Shown: positions 1-10,195 of the stretch, one piece after another | Layout: every line of letters begins with the position of its first letter | How positions within the stretch are numbered: position 1 is the stretch's first letter | Origin: Lachnospiraceae bacterium | GTDB taxonomy: Bacteria; Bacillota; Clostridia; Lachnospirales; Lachnospiraceae | Direction: 5' to 3' | NCBI GenBank assembly: GCA_029338675.1 | Contig: JAQYAV010000103.1 | Location: forward strand, 56,768 to 120,767 | Length of the DNA stretch: 64,000 bases | Notes under the pieces: model-generated | What the model was told of the DNA's origin: nothing | The model's input: the letters and a program-made list of their open reading frames with translations, nothing else | Database searches by the model: none | Position numbers and translations under genes: made by a program

Positions 1-1803
1 TCGAAAGATAATTCTTCTGATATTGAAAAATCTAAGTTGGCTAAAGAATCCAATGATAAAGAAAAAGACAGCACTAATATAGAATCAGATAGTAAGAATA
101 ATAAGAATTCTTCTGAAGACAAGGATAATAAGAATTCTTCTGATGATAAGGATAATAAGAATTTTTCTGATGATAAGGATAATAAGGATTCTTCTGAAGA
201 CAAGGATAATAAGGATTCTTCTGATGATAAGGACAATAAGAATTCTTCTGCTGACAAGGATAAGACTTCAGATGATAGGTCTGCAAAAACGAAGAACAAT
301 AGCAATAATGAAAATAAGCCTTTAGATTCAAATAAAAAAGATGAAAAAACTACTAAGGGAAATCCAGATGTTCCATATATAGATCCTTCAATTTATTATT
401 ACAAAAAAAAGGAGAAAAGAACAAAAATTGTTTTAGCTATTGTGGCAGCTGTAATAATATGTGTTTATGTAGGTGGTTTTGTATATTTCTCAAATCATTT
501 TAGCACAAAAACATATATTAATGATATTGAAGTTTCTGGTAAATCAATTGCAGAGGTTGAAAGTATTCTTAATACTGAAATGGATAAGTATCACCTTGAT
601 ATTTTGTTTACAAACGGTAAAGAAACTTTAAATAAAGGTGATGGTGGCATAAGCTATTCATTAAAACAAAGTGTTTTGGACATAAGAAAACAAAACAATG
701 CAATTTTGTGGTTTATTGATTTGTTTACAGAAAGCCATTATAAAGTTGAATATGTTGTTAACTATGATAAAAAACAATTGTCAGATTACATATTAGGATT
801 TAATTACTTTTTAGCATACAATATGCAACCATCAATTAATGCTAAGGTTGAAATGACCAATGGAGAGGTTATTGTTACTCCAGAAAAATTAGGCACAAAA
901 ATGGATAAAGATTTGGTTATGGATAAAATCTGTAGTGCTCTTGATTCATATTTGACAACGATTGATTTAGTTGAAGCAGGTTGTTATATCCCAGCAGAAA
1001 TAACAGAAAATTCTGAGTCAATTATTAACACAAAAAAGAATGCAGAGGCTTTTCTTGCAATTAAAGCAGTTCTTTCTTTTGGCGATTATCAATTCCAGAT
1101 TCCTCGGGAGGATTTATCTGAAATTGGTACATTAAACGACAAAGGCGAGGTAGAAGTAACACGTAGAAATGTTGATTTATATGTAAAAAAGCTTGATGAA
1201 AGATTTACTACAATTGATAAACCACGAAAGTTTGAAACTAGTGATGGTAAAACTATTTTGATATATGGTGATGGATACTATGGATGGATAATGGATCCTG
1301 AAAAAGAATCTGAAGAACTATATGATTATTTATCAAAGAAAAAAGATTTTAATATAGAGGCGGCATACAAGCTTCAAGGATATGCAATGTGTGATACAAA
1401 TGATATTGGCAATAGCTATGTTGAAATTAATTTAACAAAACAACATGTTTGGTTATATATTAATGGACGCAAAATTATTGAAAGTGATTGTGTAACTGGT
1501 AGACCATCTTTGAATACTCCAGGAGGCTTATATGGAATTACATATAAGGCATATGACGCAACATTAAAAGGACCTGATTATGAGACAAAGGTTTCGTTTT
1601 GGATGCCTTTTAACTGGGATATAGGATTGCATGATGCAGCCTGGAGAGCTGATTTTGGTGGTGATATTTATACATATGATGGCTCCCATGGATGTGTTAA
1701 TTTACCATATGATGTTGCACAGACAATATTTGATTATGTAGAGGGAGGCTTCCCAGTTGTATGTTATTGGGAAGATGAGGTTCAAGTAATAAGTGAAAAT
1801 TAA
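1..1803 (+). CDS. L,D-transpeptidase (YkuD) with peptidoglycan-binding domain, 5'-truncated by window edge
   Basis: Probable membrane-anchored L,D-transpeptidase that makes 3-3 peptidoglycan cross-links or anchors proteins to the wall. The frame is open to base 1 and the TTG at 37 has no ribosome binding site, so the true start lies outside the window. The visible part has a Lys/Asp/Asn/Ser-rich cytoplasmic tail with six 9-residue repeats, one membrane helix (about residues 129-152 of the ORF, VLAIVAAVIICVYVGGF), a PG_binding_4/YoaR-like region (YINDIEVSGKSIAEVESIL) and a C-terminal YkuD domain. The catalytic signature SHGCVNLPYDVA, with the nucleophilic Cys, is intact. The stop is 31 bases before punA. 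The family call is secure; the exact substrate is not visible. Confidence 0.9.
   Translation, partial: SKDNSSDIEKSKLAKESNDKEKDSTNIESDSKNNKNSSEDKDNKNSSDDKDNKNFSDDKDNKDSSEDKDNKDSSDDKDNKNSSADKDKTSDDRSAKTKNNSNNENKPLDSNKKDEKTTKGNPDVPYIDPSIYYYKKKEKRTKIVLAIVAAVIICVYVGGFVYFSNHFSTKTYINDIEVSGKSIAEVESILNTEMDKYHLDILFTNGKETLNKGDGGISYSLKQSVLDIRKQNNAILWFIDLFTESHYKVEYVVNYDKKQLSDYILGFNYFLAYNMQPSINAKVEMTNGEVIVTPEKLGTKMDKDLVMDKICSALDSYLTTIDLVEAGCYIPAEITENSESIINTKKNAEAFLAIKAVLSFGDYQFQIPREDLSEIGTLNDKGEVEVTRRNVDLYVKKLDERFTTIDKPRKFETSDGKTILIYGDGYYGWIMDPEKESEELYDYLSKKKDFNIEAAYKLQGYAMCDTNDIGNSYVEINLTKQHVWLYINGRKIIESDCVTGRPSLNTPGGLYGITYKAYDATLKGPDYETKVSFWMPFNWDIGLHDAAWRADFGGDIYTYDGSHGCVNLPYDVAQTIFDYVEGGFPVVCYWEDEVQVISEN
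100..261 (+). repeat. Six tandem 27-bp coding repeats
   Basis: The unit aataagaattcttctgatga(taaggat) occurs six times back to back (starts at 100, 127, 154, 181, 208 and 235). It encodes NKNSSEDKD-like 9-mers in the cytoplasmic tail of the L,D-transpeptidase. The copies differ by a few bases, and the length is an exact multiple of three, so copy-number change would keep the frame. Confidence 0.95.
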
Positions 1804-1834
1804 ATAAACATTTACAAAATTAAGGAGGTACCCT

Positions 1835-2656
1835 ATGAGCAGATTATACGACGAATTAATTGAAGCATATGATAGCATTAAATCACGAATTCCTTTTGAA
1901 CCAGAAATAGCACTTGTTTTGGGCTCGGGATTAGGAGATTTTGCTAATAATATTACTAATCAAGTTTTAATTCCTTATGAAGATATTAAAGGTTTTCCAA
2001 TATCAACAGTTTCAGGTCATGCTGGTACCTTTGTTTTTGGCTTGATTGGAGATAAAAAAATAGTTGCAATGCAAGGAAGAGTTCACCACTACGAAGGCTA
2101 TAGTATGCATAAAGTAGTTATGCCAATTAGGTTAATGAAGCTTTTTGGAGCAAAGAAGCTTATTTTGACTAATGCAGCTGGTGGAATTAATGAATCATTT
2201 AAACCAGGTACACTAATGATGATAACAGATCAAATTACTTCTTTTGTTGATTCACCTCTTATTGGCGAAAATGTAGAAGAATTGGGAACTAGATTTCCAG
2301 ATATGTCTAATGTTTATGATGTTGAATTGCAGGCACTTATGAGAAAAACAGCATCTTCTTTAGATATCGACTTAAAAGAAGGTGTATATTTACAAACAAC
2401 AGGTCCAAGCTATGAAACACCAGCAGAAATAAAGATGTTTAGAGGTTTTGGAGCAGATGCAGTAGGAATGAGTACAACATGTGAGGCAATGGCAGCCAAG
2501 CATATGGGAATGTCTATAGCAGGAGTATCATGTATAACAAATCTTGCAGCTGGCATGAGTAGTACGCCATTAAATCATATGGAAGTAAAAGAAACAGCTA
2601 ATAGAGTTGCTAAGCAATTTGAAGCATTGATTAAAAACTTTATATTAGCAATATGA
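1835..2656 (+). CDS. punA: Purine-nucleoside phosphorylase (PNP-I, inosine/guanosine type)
   Basis: Cytoplasmic enzyme of purine salvage that splits inosine and guanosine with phosphate into base and ribose-1-phosphate. At 273 residues it has the normal size of the trimeric PNP-I family. Visible signatures are LVLGSGLGDFA (phosphate loop), VSGHAGTF, MQGRVHHYEGY, LTNAAGGIN, TGPSYETPAEI and GMSTTCEAMAAKHMG, with SCITNLAAG near the C-terminus. The start is fixed by aaggaggt six bases upstream of ATG. It follows the transpeptidase gene closely and may be cotranscribed with it; the two have no obvious functional link. Confidence 0.95.
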   Translation: MSRLYDELIEAYDSIKSRIPFEPEIALVLGSGLGDFANNITNQVLIPYEDIKGFPISTVSGHAGTFVFGLIGDKKIVAMQGRVHHYEGYSMHKVVMPIRLMKLFGAKKLILTNAAGGINESFKPGTLMMITDQITSFVDSPLIGENVEELGTRFPDMSNVYDVELQALMRKTASSLDIDLKEGVYLQTTGPSYETPAEIKMFRGFGADAVGMSTTCEAMAAKHMGMSIAGVSCITNLAAGMSSTPLNHMEVKETANRVAKQFEALIKNFILAI

Positions 2657-2696
2657 TAGATTATAATAAATTTTTTTAAAGAACAAAATTAATTCA

Positions 2697-2725
2697 ATAT
2701 GAATTTGATGTTGTAAAATTCATAT
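2697..2725 (+). promoter_or_regulatory. Perfect 10-bp inverted repeat in metH leader
   Basis: atatgaattt and aaattcatat form a perfect inverted repeat with a 9-base loop, 34 bases before metH. It is not followed by a T-run, so it is not a normal terminator. It could be an operator or an RNA hairpin; no known riboswitch fits in this 102-base gap. Confidence 0.4.
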
Positions 2726-2758
2726 AAATGACAGTTTTAATATACAAGAGGATATACA

Positions 2759-5179
2759 ATGAATCGAGAATTATTCAAACGGTTAATAGATAGTAGAATA
2801 GTAATTTTGGATGGTGCAACAGGTAGTAACCTCCAAAAAGCAGGAATGCCAATTGGAGTATGTCCAGAAAAATGGATATTAGATAATCCAAAACATATTA
2901 TTAAGCTTCAATCAGATTATATTAAATCAGGAAGTAACATTTTGCTTGCACCAACCTTTACAGCTAATAGAATTAAGCTAGCTGAATATGGTCTTGAAGA
3001 TCAGATAAAGGAAATCAATACACAATTAGTCGCTTTGTCTAAGCAAGCAGTTGAACAAGAGGGAAACCGAGGTTATGTAGCAGGTGATTTGACTATGACT
3101 GGTCAACAGTTAAAGCCAATGGGTAATCTTGAATTCGAAGAATTAGTTGACATATACAAAGAACAGGCAACTATATTAGTTGATGCAGGTGTAGATTTAT
3201 TTTTTATTGAAACAATGATGAGCTTAGCAGAATCAAGAGCTGCTCTTATTGCAGTCAAAGAAATATGTGATTTGCCAGTATTAGTTAGTATGTCCTTTAA
3301 TGAGGATGGTAAAACTTTCTTTGGATCAACACCAGAATCAGCAGTTGTTGTTTTACAATCACTTGGAGCAGATGCGGTAGGTATTAATTGTTCTACAGGC
3401 CCTAAAGAAATGATTCCTCTTATAAAGCAGATGTTAAAATACGCTAAGGTACCTATTCTTGCCAAACCAAACAATGGTATGCCAGAGTTAATTGATGGTA
3501 AGACAGTATATAGAATGACTCCTGATGAATTTGCAACATACGGAAAAGAATTAGTTGATGCAGGTGTAAGATTAATTGGAGGATGTTGTGGATCAACACC
3601 TAAACATATTGAAACCCTAAAGAAATATGTAAGAAATGTTGATATCAAGCCTTTTGTTGCTAATCCAATTAATGACAGAGTTTTATCAAGTGAACGTCAA
3701 ATTCAGGAAATTTCATTAGATGGTCAATTTATAGTTGTAGGAGAAAGAATAAATCCTACAGGAAAGAAGCTTCTTCAAGAGAAACTTAGAGAAGGAAAGA
3801 TGGATTTAGTTTGTGATATGGCAGAAGAACAAACTGAATGTGGTGCTAAAATATTAGATATTAATATGGGAATGAACGGAATCAACGAAAAAGATATGAT
3901 GGAAAAATCCATTTACGAGGTAACATCCGTTGTAAATACACCTCTTTGTATAGATTCAAGTCATGTTGATGTAATAGAAAATTCCTTGCGTGTATATCCA
4001 GGTAGAGCATTAATAAATTCGATTTCATTAGAAGAAAGTAAATGTCGTCCGTTAATGAAAATTGCAGCGAAATATGGGGCAATGTGTATTTTATTACCAT
4101 TGTCTGATAAGGGATTACCTGAAAGCTTTGAAGAAAAGATAGAAATAATTAATACACTAATTAAAATAGCTGAAGAAGAACATGTTGATAGAAATTGTCT
4201 TGTAATAGATGGACTTGTAGCAACTGTAGGTGCAAACAAACAGGCAGCTATTGAAACCCTTGCAACAATAGAATATTGTAAGAATATATTACATATTCCT
4301 ACAATATGTGGATTATCCAATATTTCCTTTGGATTACCTGAAAGAATTAATGTTAATGTCGCTTTTTTAACTATGGCAATATCAAAAGGTCTTACAATGG
4401 CAATATGTAATCCAGGTCAAGCACAGCTTATGAATGCTGCATACGCTTCAGATTTACTTATTGCAAAGCAGGATTCAGATAATACATATGTAAGCAATGT
4501 TGTAAAACTAAATCAAACAACCGAACAAACTAGTGCTAAAATAAAAGATGATTTAGTTGGTAGTAAAGTGTTTTTGGATGTTGTTAAAGGAAATAAGTCC
4601 ACAATTGTTGATGACGTAAAAAAAGAGCTTGAAATTGGTAAGAGTCCAAAGGATATAATTGATAATGACTTGATCCCTGCTGTAAATAAAGTAGGCGAAT
4701 ATTTTGAACAAAAGAAATATTTCTTACCACAGCTTATTGCCGGTGCCACAGCAATGGACATGGCAATCGAATATATTACACCGTTCTTAAAATCAGATGA
4801 TGTAAATGAGAATAAAGGAACAGTAATTATGGCTACTGTAGAAGGAGATATTCATGATATCGGTAAAAATCTAGTTGTACTTATGCTTAAGAATTATGGA
4901 TATAATGTAATTGACTTAGGAAAAGATGTTCCAATAGATGTTATATTTAATGCGGCAAAAGAAAACAATGCAGACGTTATTGGACTTTCTGCTCTTATGA
5001 CAACAACAATGATGCGAATGAAAGACGCTGTAGATTATAGAAATAGCAACAAGCTCCCTTTTAAAATTATTATCGGTGGTGCAGTTGTATCACAAAATTT
5101 TGCAGATGAGATTGGTGCAGATGGCTACTCCAAAGATGCAAATGAAGCAGTAAAGCTTGTTGATAGACTATTGACATAG
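2759..5179 (+). CDS. metH: Cobalamin-dependent methionine synthase lacking the reactivation domain
   Basis: Transfers a methyl group from methyl-tetrahydrofolate through cob(I)alamin to homocysteine, making methionine. Domain order is a homocysteine-binding barrel (about 1-290, with Zn ligands in GINCSTG and GGCCGST), a pterin-binding barrel (about 315-580, starting near VVGERINPTG), a four-helix cap (about 600-690) and a B12-binding Rossmann domain (about 690-806) carrying the His ligand motif EGDIHDIGKNLV. The 806-residue length ends after the B12 domain, so the AdoMet reactivation domain of the E. coli type is missing, as is usual in Clostridia, where reactivation is done by a separate protein. 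The ribosome binding site is agagga before ATG. Confidence 0.95.
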   Translation: MNRELFKRLIDSRIVILDGATGSNLQKAGMPIGVCPEKWILDNPKHIIKLQSDYIKSGSNILLAPTFTANRIKLAEYGLEDQIKEINTQLVALSKQAVEQEGNRGYVAGDLTMTGQQLKPMGNLEFEELVDIYKEQATILVDAGVDLFFIETMMSLAESRAALIAVKEICDLPVLVSMSFNEDGKTFFGSTPESAVVVLQSLGADAVGINCSTGPKEMIPLIKQMLKYAKVPILAKPNNGMPELIDGKTVYRMTPDEFATYGKELVDAGVRLIGGCCGSTPKHIETLKKYVRNVDIKPFVANPINDRVLSSERQIQEISLDGQFIVVGERINPTGKKLLQEKLREGKMDLVCDMAEEQTECGAKILDINMGMNGINEKDMMEKSIYEVTSVVNTPLCIDSSHVDVIENSLRVYPGRALINSISLEESKCRPLMKIAAKYGAMCILLPLSDKGLPESFEEKIEIINTLIKIAEEEHVDRNCLVIDGLVATVGANKQAAIETLATIEYCKNILHIPTICGLSNISFGLPERINVNVAFLTMAISKGLTMAICNPGQAQLMNAAYASDLLIAKQDSDNTYVSNVVKLNQTTEQTSAKIKDDLVGSKVFLDVVKGNKSTIVDDVKKELEIGKSPKDIIDNDLIPAVNKVGEYFEQKKYFLPQLIAGATAMDMAIEYITPFLKSDDVNENKGTVIMATVEGDIHDIGKNLVVLMLKNYGYNVIDLGKDVPIDVIFNAAKENNADVIGLSALMTTTMMRMKDAVDYRNSNKLPFKIIIGGAVVSQNFADEIGADGYSKDANEAVKLVDRLLT

Positions 5180-5237
5180 TTATATTATGTGGTTAAAATA
5201 TATTAATTAGGTAATATTGTTGAAAGGTGGATACATT

Positions 5238-5723
5238 ATGAAAAAAATGGTGCTATCATTACTAGTTGATAATACGTCTGGAGTATTAAGCAGAGTATCT
5301 GCAATGTTCAGCCGTAGAGGTTATAATATAGACAGTTTAACAGTTGGAGTCACTGAAAATCCAAAGTATTCAAGAATGACAGTTGCAGTACTTGGAGATG
5401 ATAGAATATTAAGTCAGATAAAAAAACAGCTTCTTAAACTTGAAGATGTTATTTCAATTACAGAATTAAAGGATGGCGAGTCAGTTTGTAGAGAACTTGT
5501 TCTTGTTAAAGTTAAAGCATCATTAGAAGAGAGACAGCAGATTATTTCTATGGTTGATGTATTTAGAGCAAAGGTTGTTGATGTATCATGCGATTCGCTA
5601 ATGATCGAATTAACGGGTAATGTTAATAAGATAGAAGCCTTTATCGCATTGTTAGATGGCTTCCATATTGAAGAAATGGTTAGAACTGGTTTAACAGGTT
5701 TAACAAGAGGCAATTGCCAATAA
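5238..5723 (+). CDS. ilvN: Acetolactate synthase small (regulatory) subunit
   Basis: Regulatory subunit of acetolactate synthase, the first shared step of branched-chain amino acid synthesis; its ACT domain normally binds valine for feedback inhibition. The N-terminal ACT domain is clear (VLSLLVDNTSGVLSRVSAMFSRRGYNIDSLTVG), followed by the C-terminal domain around VVDVSCDSLMIELTG. I use ATG at 5238 rather than the TTG at 5217 in the ORF track because aaaggtgg lies eight bases upstream and the family starts at MKKMVLSLLVDN. The result, 161 residues, is family-typical. It lies just before ilvC, but no large subunit (ilvB) is present in the window, so the holoenzyme partner is encoded elsewhere. 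Confidence 0.93.
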   Translation: MKKMVLSLLVDNTSGVLSRVSAMFSRRGYNIDSLTVGVTENPKYSRMTVAVLGDDRILSQIKKQLLKLEDVISITELKDGESVCRELVLVKVKASLEERQQIISMVDVFRAKVVDVSCDSLMIELTGNVNKIEAFIALLDGFHIEEMVRTGLTGLTRGNCQ

Positions 5724-5781
5724 TATTGTAAAGTGATTACTTCAATAGAGTAATAACTATAAATTTAATTATTTATTTTAG

Positions 5782-6813
<1,032 letters not shown>

Positions 6814-6824
6814 GATTTAGTACT

Positions 6825-6863
6825 AAAAAGAACCTGGATCCGTATTAGATCTAGGTTCTTTTT
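6825..6863 (+). terminator. Rho-independent terminator of ilvC
   Basis: aaaaagaacctggatc pairs with gatctaggttcttttt (16 bp, one G-U pair) around a 7-base loop, ending in a T-run directly downstream of ilvC. Confidence 0.9.
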
Positions 6864-6897
6864 AATATATTGATTTTATTTTAGGGGAGAAACTACC

Positions 6898-7455
6898 ATG
6901 ACTTGTTTGGAAGCACAATCAAATATCATGAAATTCATTGATAAAACTTTGCCTGACGATAAGGTAGTTGACTTTGCCAGGCATATAAAACATTGTCCTA
7001 ATTGCGCTGAAGAATTAGAGATTTCTTATACATTAATTATTGGAATGCGTCAATTAGATAACAATGAAGACTTATGCCATGATTTTAAAGCAGCAATCAA
7101 AGATGATTTTCAAAAAGCAGAAAACAAAATAAAAACAGCAAAAAGATTTAAGGTTTCAACATTTAGCATGATTTTTGCTGCAGTAGTAGTATGTTTATTA
7201 TTTTTATATGACCAAGGATTAAATAAGGTATATGAAATTGAACAGACAATAAAAAGTGTAGAGCAGGGAGACGCATATTTTTATGAGGAATTTAGTGATA
7301 TTTTATCTATATGTCAAGAAGATTTTGTTAATGAATATACTGTAATTGAACCAAAGCCTGGATTTACATTTTATCAAAAAATCAAATTATATAATTATAT
7401 ACATCCTAAAAAAGATGAGGATGAAGATGAAACAAAAGGTTATAATATAAATTAG
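6898..7455 (+). CDS. Anti-sigma-like membrane protein with zinc-finger (zf-HC2) N-terminus
   Basis: 185 residues. The N-terminus (MTCLEAQSNIMKFIDKTLPDD...HIKHCPNCAEELE) matches the ZAS/zf-HC2 pattern of anti-sigma factors, with HxxxCxxC in HIKHCPNC. One membrane helix follows (about residues 85-103, FSMIFAAVVVCLLFLY), then an extracytoplasmic tail that is charged at its end (KKDEDEDETKG). Known zf-HC2 proteins hold an ECF sigma factor at the membrane, but no sigma gene is adjacent, so the partner is unknown and the protein may instead be a ZAS-domain relative with another role. It stands alone between the ilvC terminator and polA. Confidence 0.65.
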   Translation: MTCLEAQSNIMKFIDKTLPDDKVVDFARHIKHCPNCAEELEISYTLIIGMRQLDNNEDLCHDFKAAIKDDFQKAENKIKTAKRFKVSTFSMIFAAVVVCLLFLYDQGLNKVYEIEQTIKSVEQGDAYFYEEFSDILSICQEDFVNEYTVIEPKPGFTFYQKIKLYNYIHPKKDEDEDETKGYNIN

Positions 7456-7519
7456 AAAGTATTGATTTTAAATCGTTTAAATATATGAGTATTATGTTAA
7501 TGAAAATATTGAAAAATGC

Positions 7520-7536
7520 TATGAACAAAGTTCATA
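7520..7536 (+). promoter_or_regulatory. Palindrome upstream of polA
   Basis: TATGAACAAAGTTCATA is a perfect 7-bp inverted repeat with a 3-base centre, 25 bases before the polA start. It resembles a LexA box (GAAC-N4-GTTC) but has N3 spacing. It could be an operator or a chance hairpin. Confidence 0.35.
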
Positions 7537-7561
7537 TACATATTATATGAGGAGAATTAGT

Positions 7562-10195
7562 ATGAATAAGTTATTGTTAGTAGATGGAAATAGTATTCTT
7601 AATAGAGCGTTTTATGGTTTGCCGGATTTAACTACAAGTGAGGGCTTACATACTAATGCAGTATTGGGATTTTTAAATATAGTATTAAAGGTTTTAGAAG
7701 AGGAAAAGGCTACGCATTTATGCGTAGCTTTTGATGTAAAACAAAAGACCTTTAGACATGAAATGTTTGAAGAATACAAAGGTACTCGTAAATCCATGCC
7801 AGATGAGTTAAGAGAGCAGGTTCCTTTGATTAAAGATATTCTTACAAAAATGAATATTACAATATGCGAAAAAGACGGTTATGAAGCTGACGATATTTTA
7901 GGAACTCTTTCAAGAGTTGCAAATAAAGAAGGATATAAAGTTACTGTATTATCTGGCGATAGAGATTTATTGCAGCTCGCTACTGAAGATATACTAATAA
8001 GAATACCTAAAACAAAAGCAGGTAAAACAACAATCGAAGATTATTACGCCAAAGATGTAGAGGAATTATATGGTGTAACACCGTTAGTTTTCATAGATAT
8101 GAAAGGACTTATGGGAGATTCATCTGATAATATTCCAGGTGTTCCAGGAATAGGCGAAAAGACAGCAAGCAAATTGTTAATAGAATATGGCTCTATGGAA
8201 GGATTATATGACAATATTGATTCCTTAAAGAAAAGCAAGATGAAAGAAAATTTAATCAATTATAAGGAACAAGCGTTTATGTCTAAAATTTTAGCAACGA
8301 TTAAGCTTGATTGTGTTTTGGATGTGGATTTAAGTAATTCGACTGTTGACAATATGTTTAATCAACAGGTTTTTGATGAATTTACACGTTTAGAGCTAAA
8401 AAGTCTATTAAATAGATTTAAAGATAATATGAAAACCTCTAAAACACTTGAATATACAAAAGAGCTTGTTGATGATTTTGATAGAGTGAACGAAATATTT
8501 AAAGAAGCAGAAAAAAATAATACTTGTGGTGTAGCGTATATATGTGATAAAGAAGGCGAACCCCTAGGGGCAGCAATTTGTTACGATAAAACTAATGTTA
8601 AAGTGATAAGATTTATGAATTTTATTACTTTAGAGTTTTTTAATTCTAAGCTTTTAGAATTAAATAAAAATACAACGCTTTCTTTTGTTGATATTAAAAG
8701 TATTCTTCCAATAGTAGATTTGTCAGATGATGACAATATTTTTGATTGCTCATTAGCTGCATATTTAATTAATCCTCTTGTTGAGAGCTATGCTTACGAT
8801 GAATTATCAAAAATTTATTTAAATGTATCACTACAACCAGAAAAGGATTACATTAAAAAGCAGGATATTAATCTGTTTTCTTTTGAAGATAATAATTTAC
8901 TAGAATTATTTGCATTAAAAGCATTAATTCCTTGTATAACAAAGGAAATTCTAATCCATAAATTAAATGAATTTAATTTATTAGATTTATATAATAATAT
9001 TGAAATTCCATGTCTTTTTGCATTATATGATATGGAACAAAATGGAATCAAAGTCGATAAGGAAGCTTTAAGGTCGTTTGGAGATAAGCTAAAGCTTAAA
9101 ATAGATGAATTAACTAAAAAAATATATGAATTAGCAGGACAGGAGTTCAACATTAACTCAACAAAACAACTAGGTGTTATATTATTTGAACAATTAGGCT
9201 TAACATGCAGTAAAAAAACGAAAAGCGGATATTCTACAAGTGTAGAAGTTCTTGAAAAAATAAAAGATGAGCACGAGATCATTCCTTGTTTATTAGAATA
9301 TAGACAGTTAACAAAGCTTAATTCAACATATGTGGAAGGATTAGTCCCATACATTTCATCAGATAGCAGAATACATGGCAAATTCAATCAAACAGTAACT
9401 GCAACTGGAAGAATAAGTTCAACAGAACCAAATCTTCAAAATATACCTACAAGACTTCCTCTTGGAAGAGAAATAAGAAAAGTATTTATCCCAGAAAAAG
9501 ATTTCCTGTTTATAGGAGCAGATTATTCGCAAATCGAATTAAGAGTTCTTGCCCATTTATCTAATGATAAAGCATTGCTTGATGCATATAACAATAACCA
9601 TGATATACATGCAGCTACAGCATCAGAAGTGTTTGATGTTCCAATTGATCAAGTGGATAGTCTTATGAGAAGAAAAGCTAAAGCTGTTAATTTTGGTATT
9701 GTATATGGCATTAGTTCGTTTGGACTAGGACAAGATCTTGATATTTCAAGAAAAGAAGCTGAAAGCTATATTGCAAAATATTTTGAAACATATAAGGATG
9801 TTAAAGCATTCTTAGATAAAACTGTAGAAAGTGTAAAAGAAAAAGGTTATTCCGTAACATTATTTAACAGAATTAGACCTATCCCAGAACTTAAATCTAG
9901 CAATTTTATGCAAAGAAGCTTTGGTGAAAGAGCCGCAATGAATTCGCCAATTCAAGGAACTGCAGCGGACATAATAAAAATTGCAATGATTAATGTAAAC
10001 AAAGAACTTAAATTGAGAAATCTTCGTTCTAAGCTTGTTTTACAGATTCATGACGAATTGCTTATAGAAACACATAAAGATGAATTTGATGAAGTAAAGG
10101 AAATATTAACAACTAAAATGAGTGAAGCAGTTAAATTAAATGTTCCACTTATTGTAGATGTCAATTTTGGAAATAACTGGTATGAGGCAAAATAA
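7562..10195 (+). CDS. polA: DNA polymerase I
   Basis: Repair and Okazaki-fragment polymerase. The 5'-3' nuclease domain (about 1-290) has KDGYEADDILGT and the helix-hairpin-helix GVPGIGEKTASKLL. The middle region (about 300-470) lacks the DxE exonuclease I signature, so proofreading is probably absent, as in Bacillus and Thermus PolA. The polymerase domain carries TGRISSTEPNLQNIPTR, motif A DYSQIELRVLAHLS (about 654), motif B RRKAKAVNFGIVYG (about 703) and motif C LQIHDELLIE (about 830). I chose ATG 7562 over 7547 because gaggag at 7549-7554 then sits seven bases upstream. The stop directly abuts the coaE start. Confidence 0.96.
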   Translation: MNKLLLVDGNSILNRAFYGLPDLTTSEGLHTNAVLGFLNIVLKVLEEEKATHLCVAFDVKQKTFRHEMFEEYKGTRKSMPDELREQVPLIKDILTKMNITICEKDGYEADDILGTLSRVANKEGYKVTVLSGDRDLLQLATEDILIRIPKTKAGKTTIEDYYAKDVEELYGVTPLVFIDMKGLMGDSSDNIPGVPGIGEKTASKLLIEYGSMEGLYDNIDSLKKSKMKENLINYKEQAFMSKILATIKLDCVLDVDLSNSTVDNMFNQQVFDEFTRLELKSLLNRFKDNMKTSKTLEYTKELVDDFDRVNEIFKEAEKNNTCGVAYICDKEGEPLGAAICYDKTNVKVIRFMNFITLEFFNSKLLELNKNTTLSFVDIKSILPIVDLSDDDNIFDCSLAAYLINPLVESYAYDELSKIYLNVSLQPEKDYIKKQDINLFSFEDNNLLELFALKALIPCITKEILIHKLNEFNLLDLYNNIEIPCLFALYDMEQNGIKVDKEALRSFGDKLKLKIDELTKKIYELAGQEFNINSTKQLGVILFEQLGLTCSKKTKSGYSTSVEVLEKIKDEHEIIPCLLEYRQLTKLNSTYVEGLVPYISSDSRIHGKFNQTVTATGRISSTEPNLQNIPTRLPLGREIRKVFIPEKDFLFIGADYSQIELRVLAHLSNDKALLDAYNNNHDIHAATASEVFDVPIDQVDSLMRRKAKAVNFGIVYGISSFGLGQDLDISRKEAESYIAKYFETYKDVKAFLDKTVESVKEKGYSVTLFNRIRPIPELKSSNFMQRSFGERAAMNSPIQGTAADIIKIAMINVNKELKLRNLRSKLVLQIHDELLIETHKDEFDEVKEILTTKMSEAVKLNVPLIVDVNFGNNWYEAK

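Noticed and set aside
37-39. TTG as the true start of the L,D-transpeptidase
   Set aside because: No ribosome binding site, and the same low-complexity frame stays open to base 1, so the gene begins before the window.
2657-2758. Cobalamin or SAM riboswitch before metH
   Set aside because: The gap is only 102 bases and shows no conserved B12-box or S-box sequence.
3103-3648. 181-residue - strand ORF inside metH
   Set aside because: It is the antisense shadow of a well-supported gene, without a ribosome binding site or recognisable product.
8848-9387. 179-residue - strand ORF inside polA
   Set aside because: Antisense shadow of the polA polymerase region; no ribosome binding site or family match.
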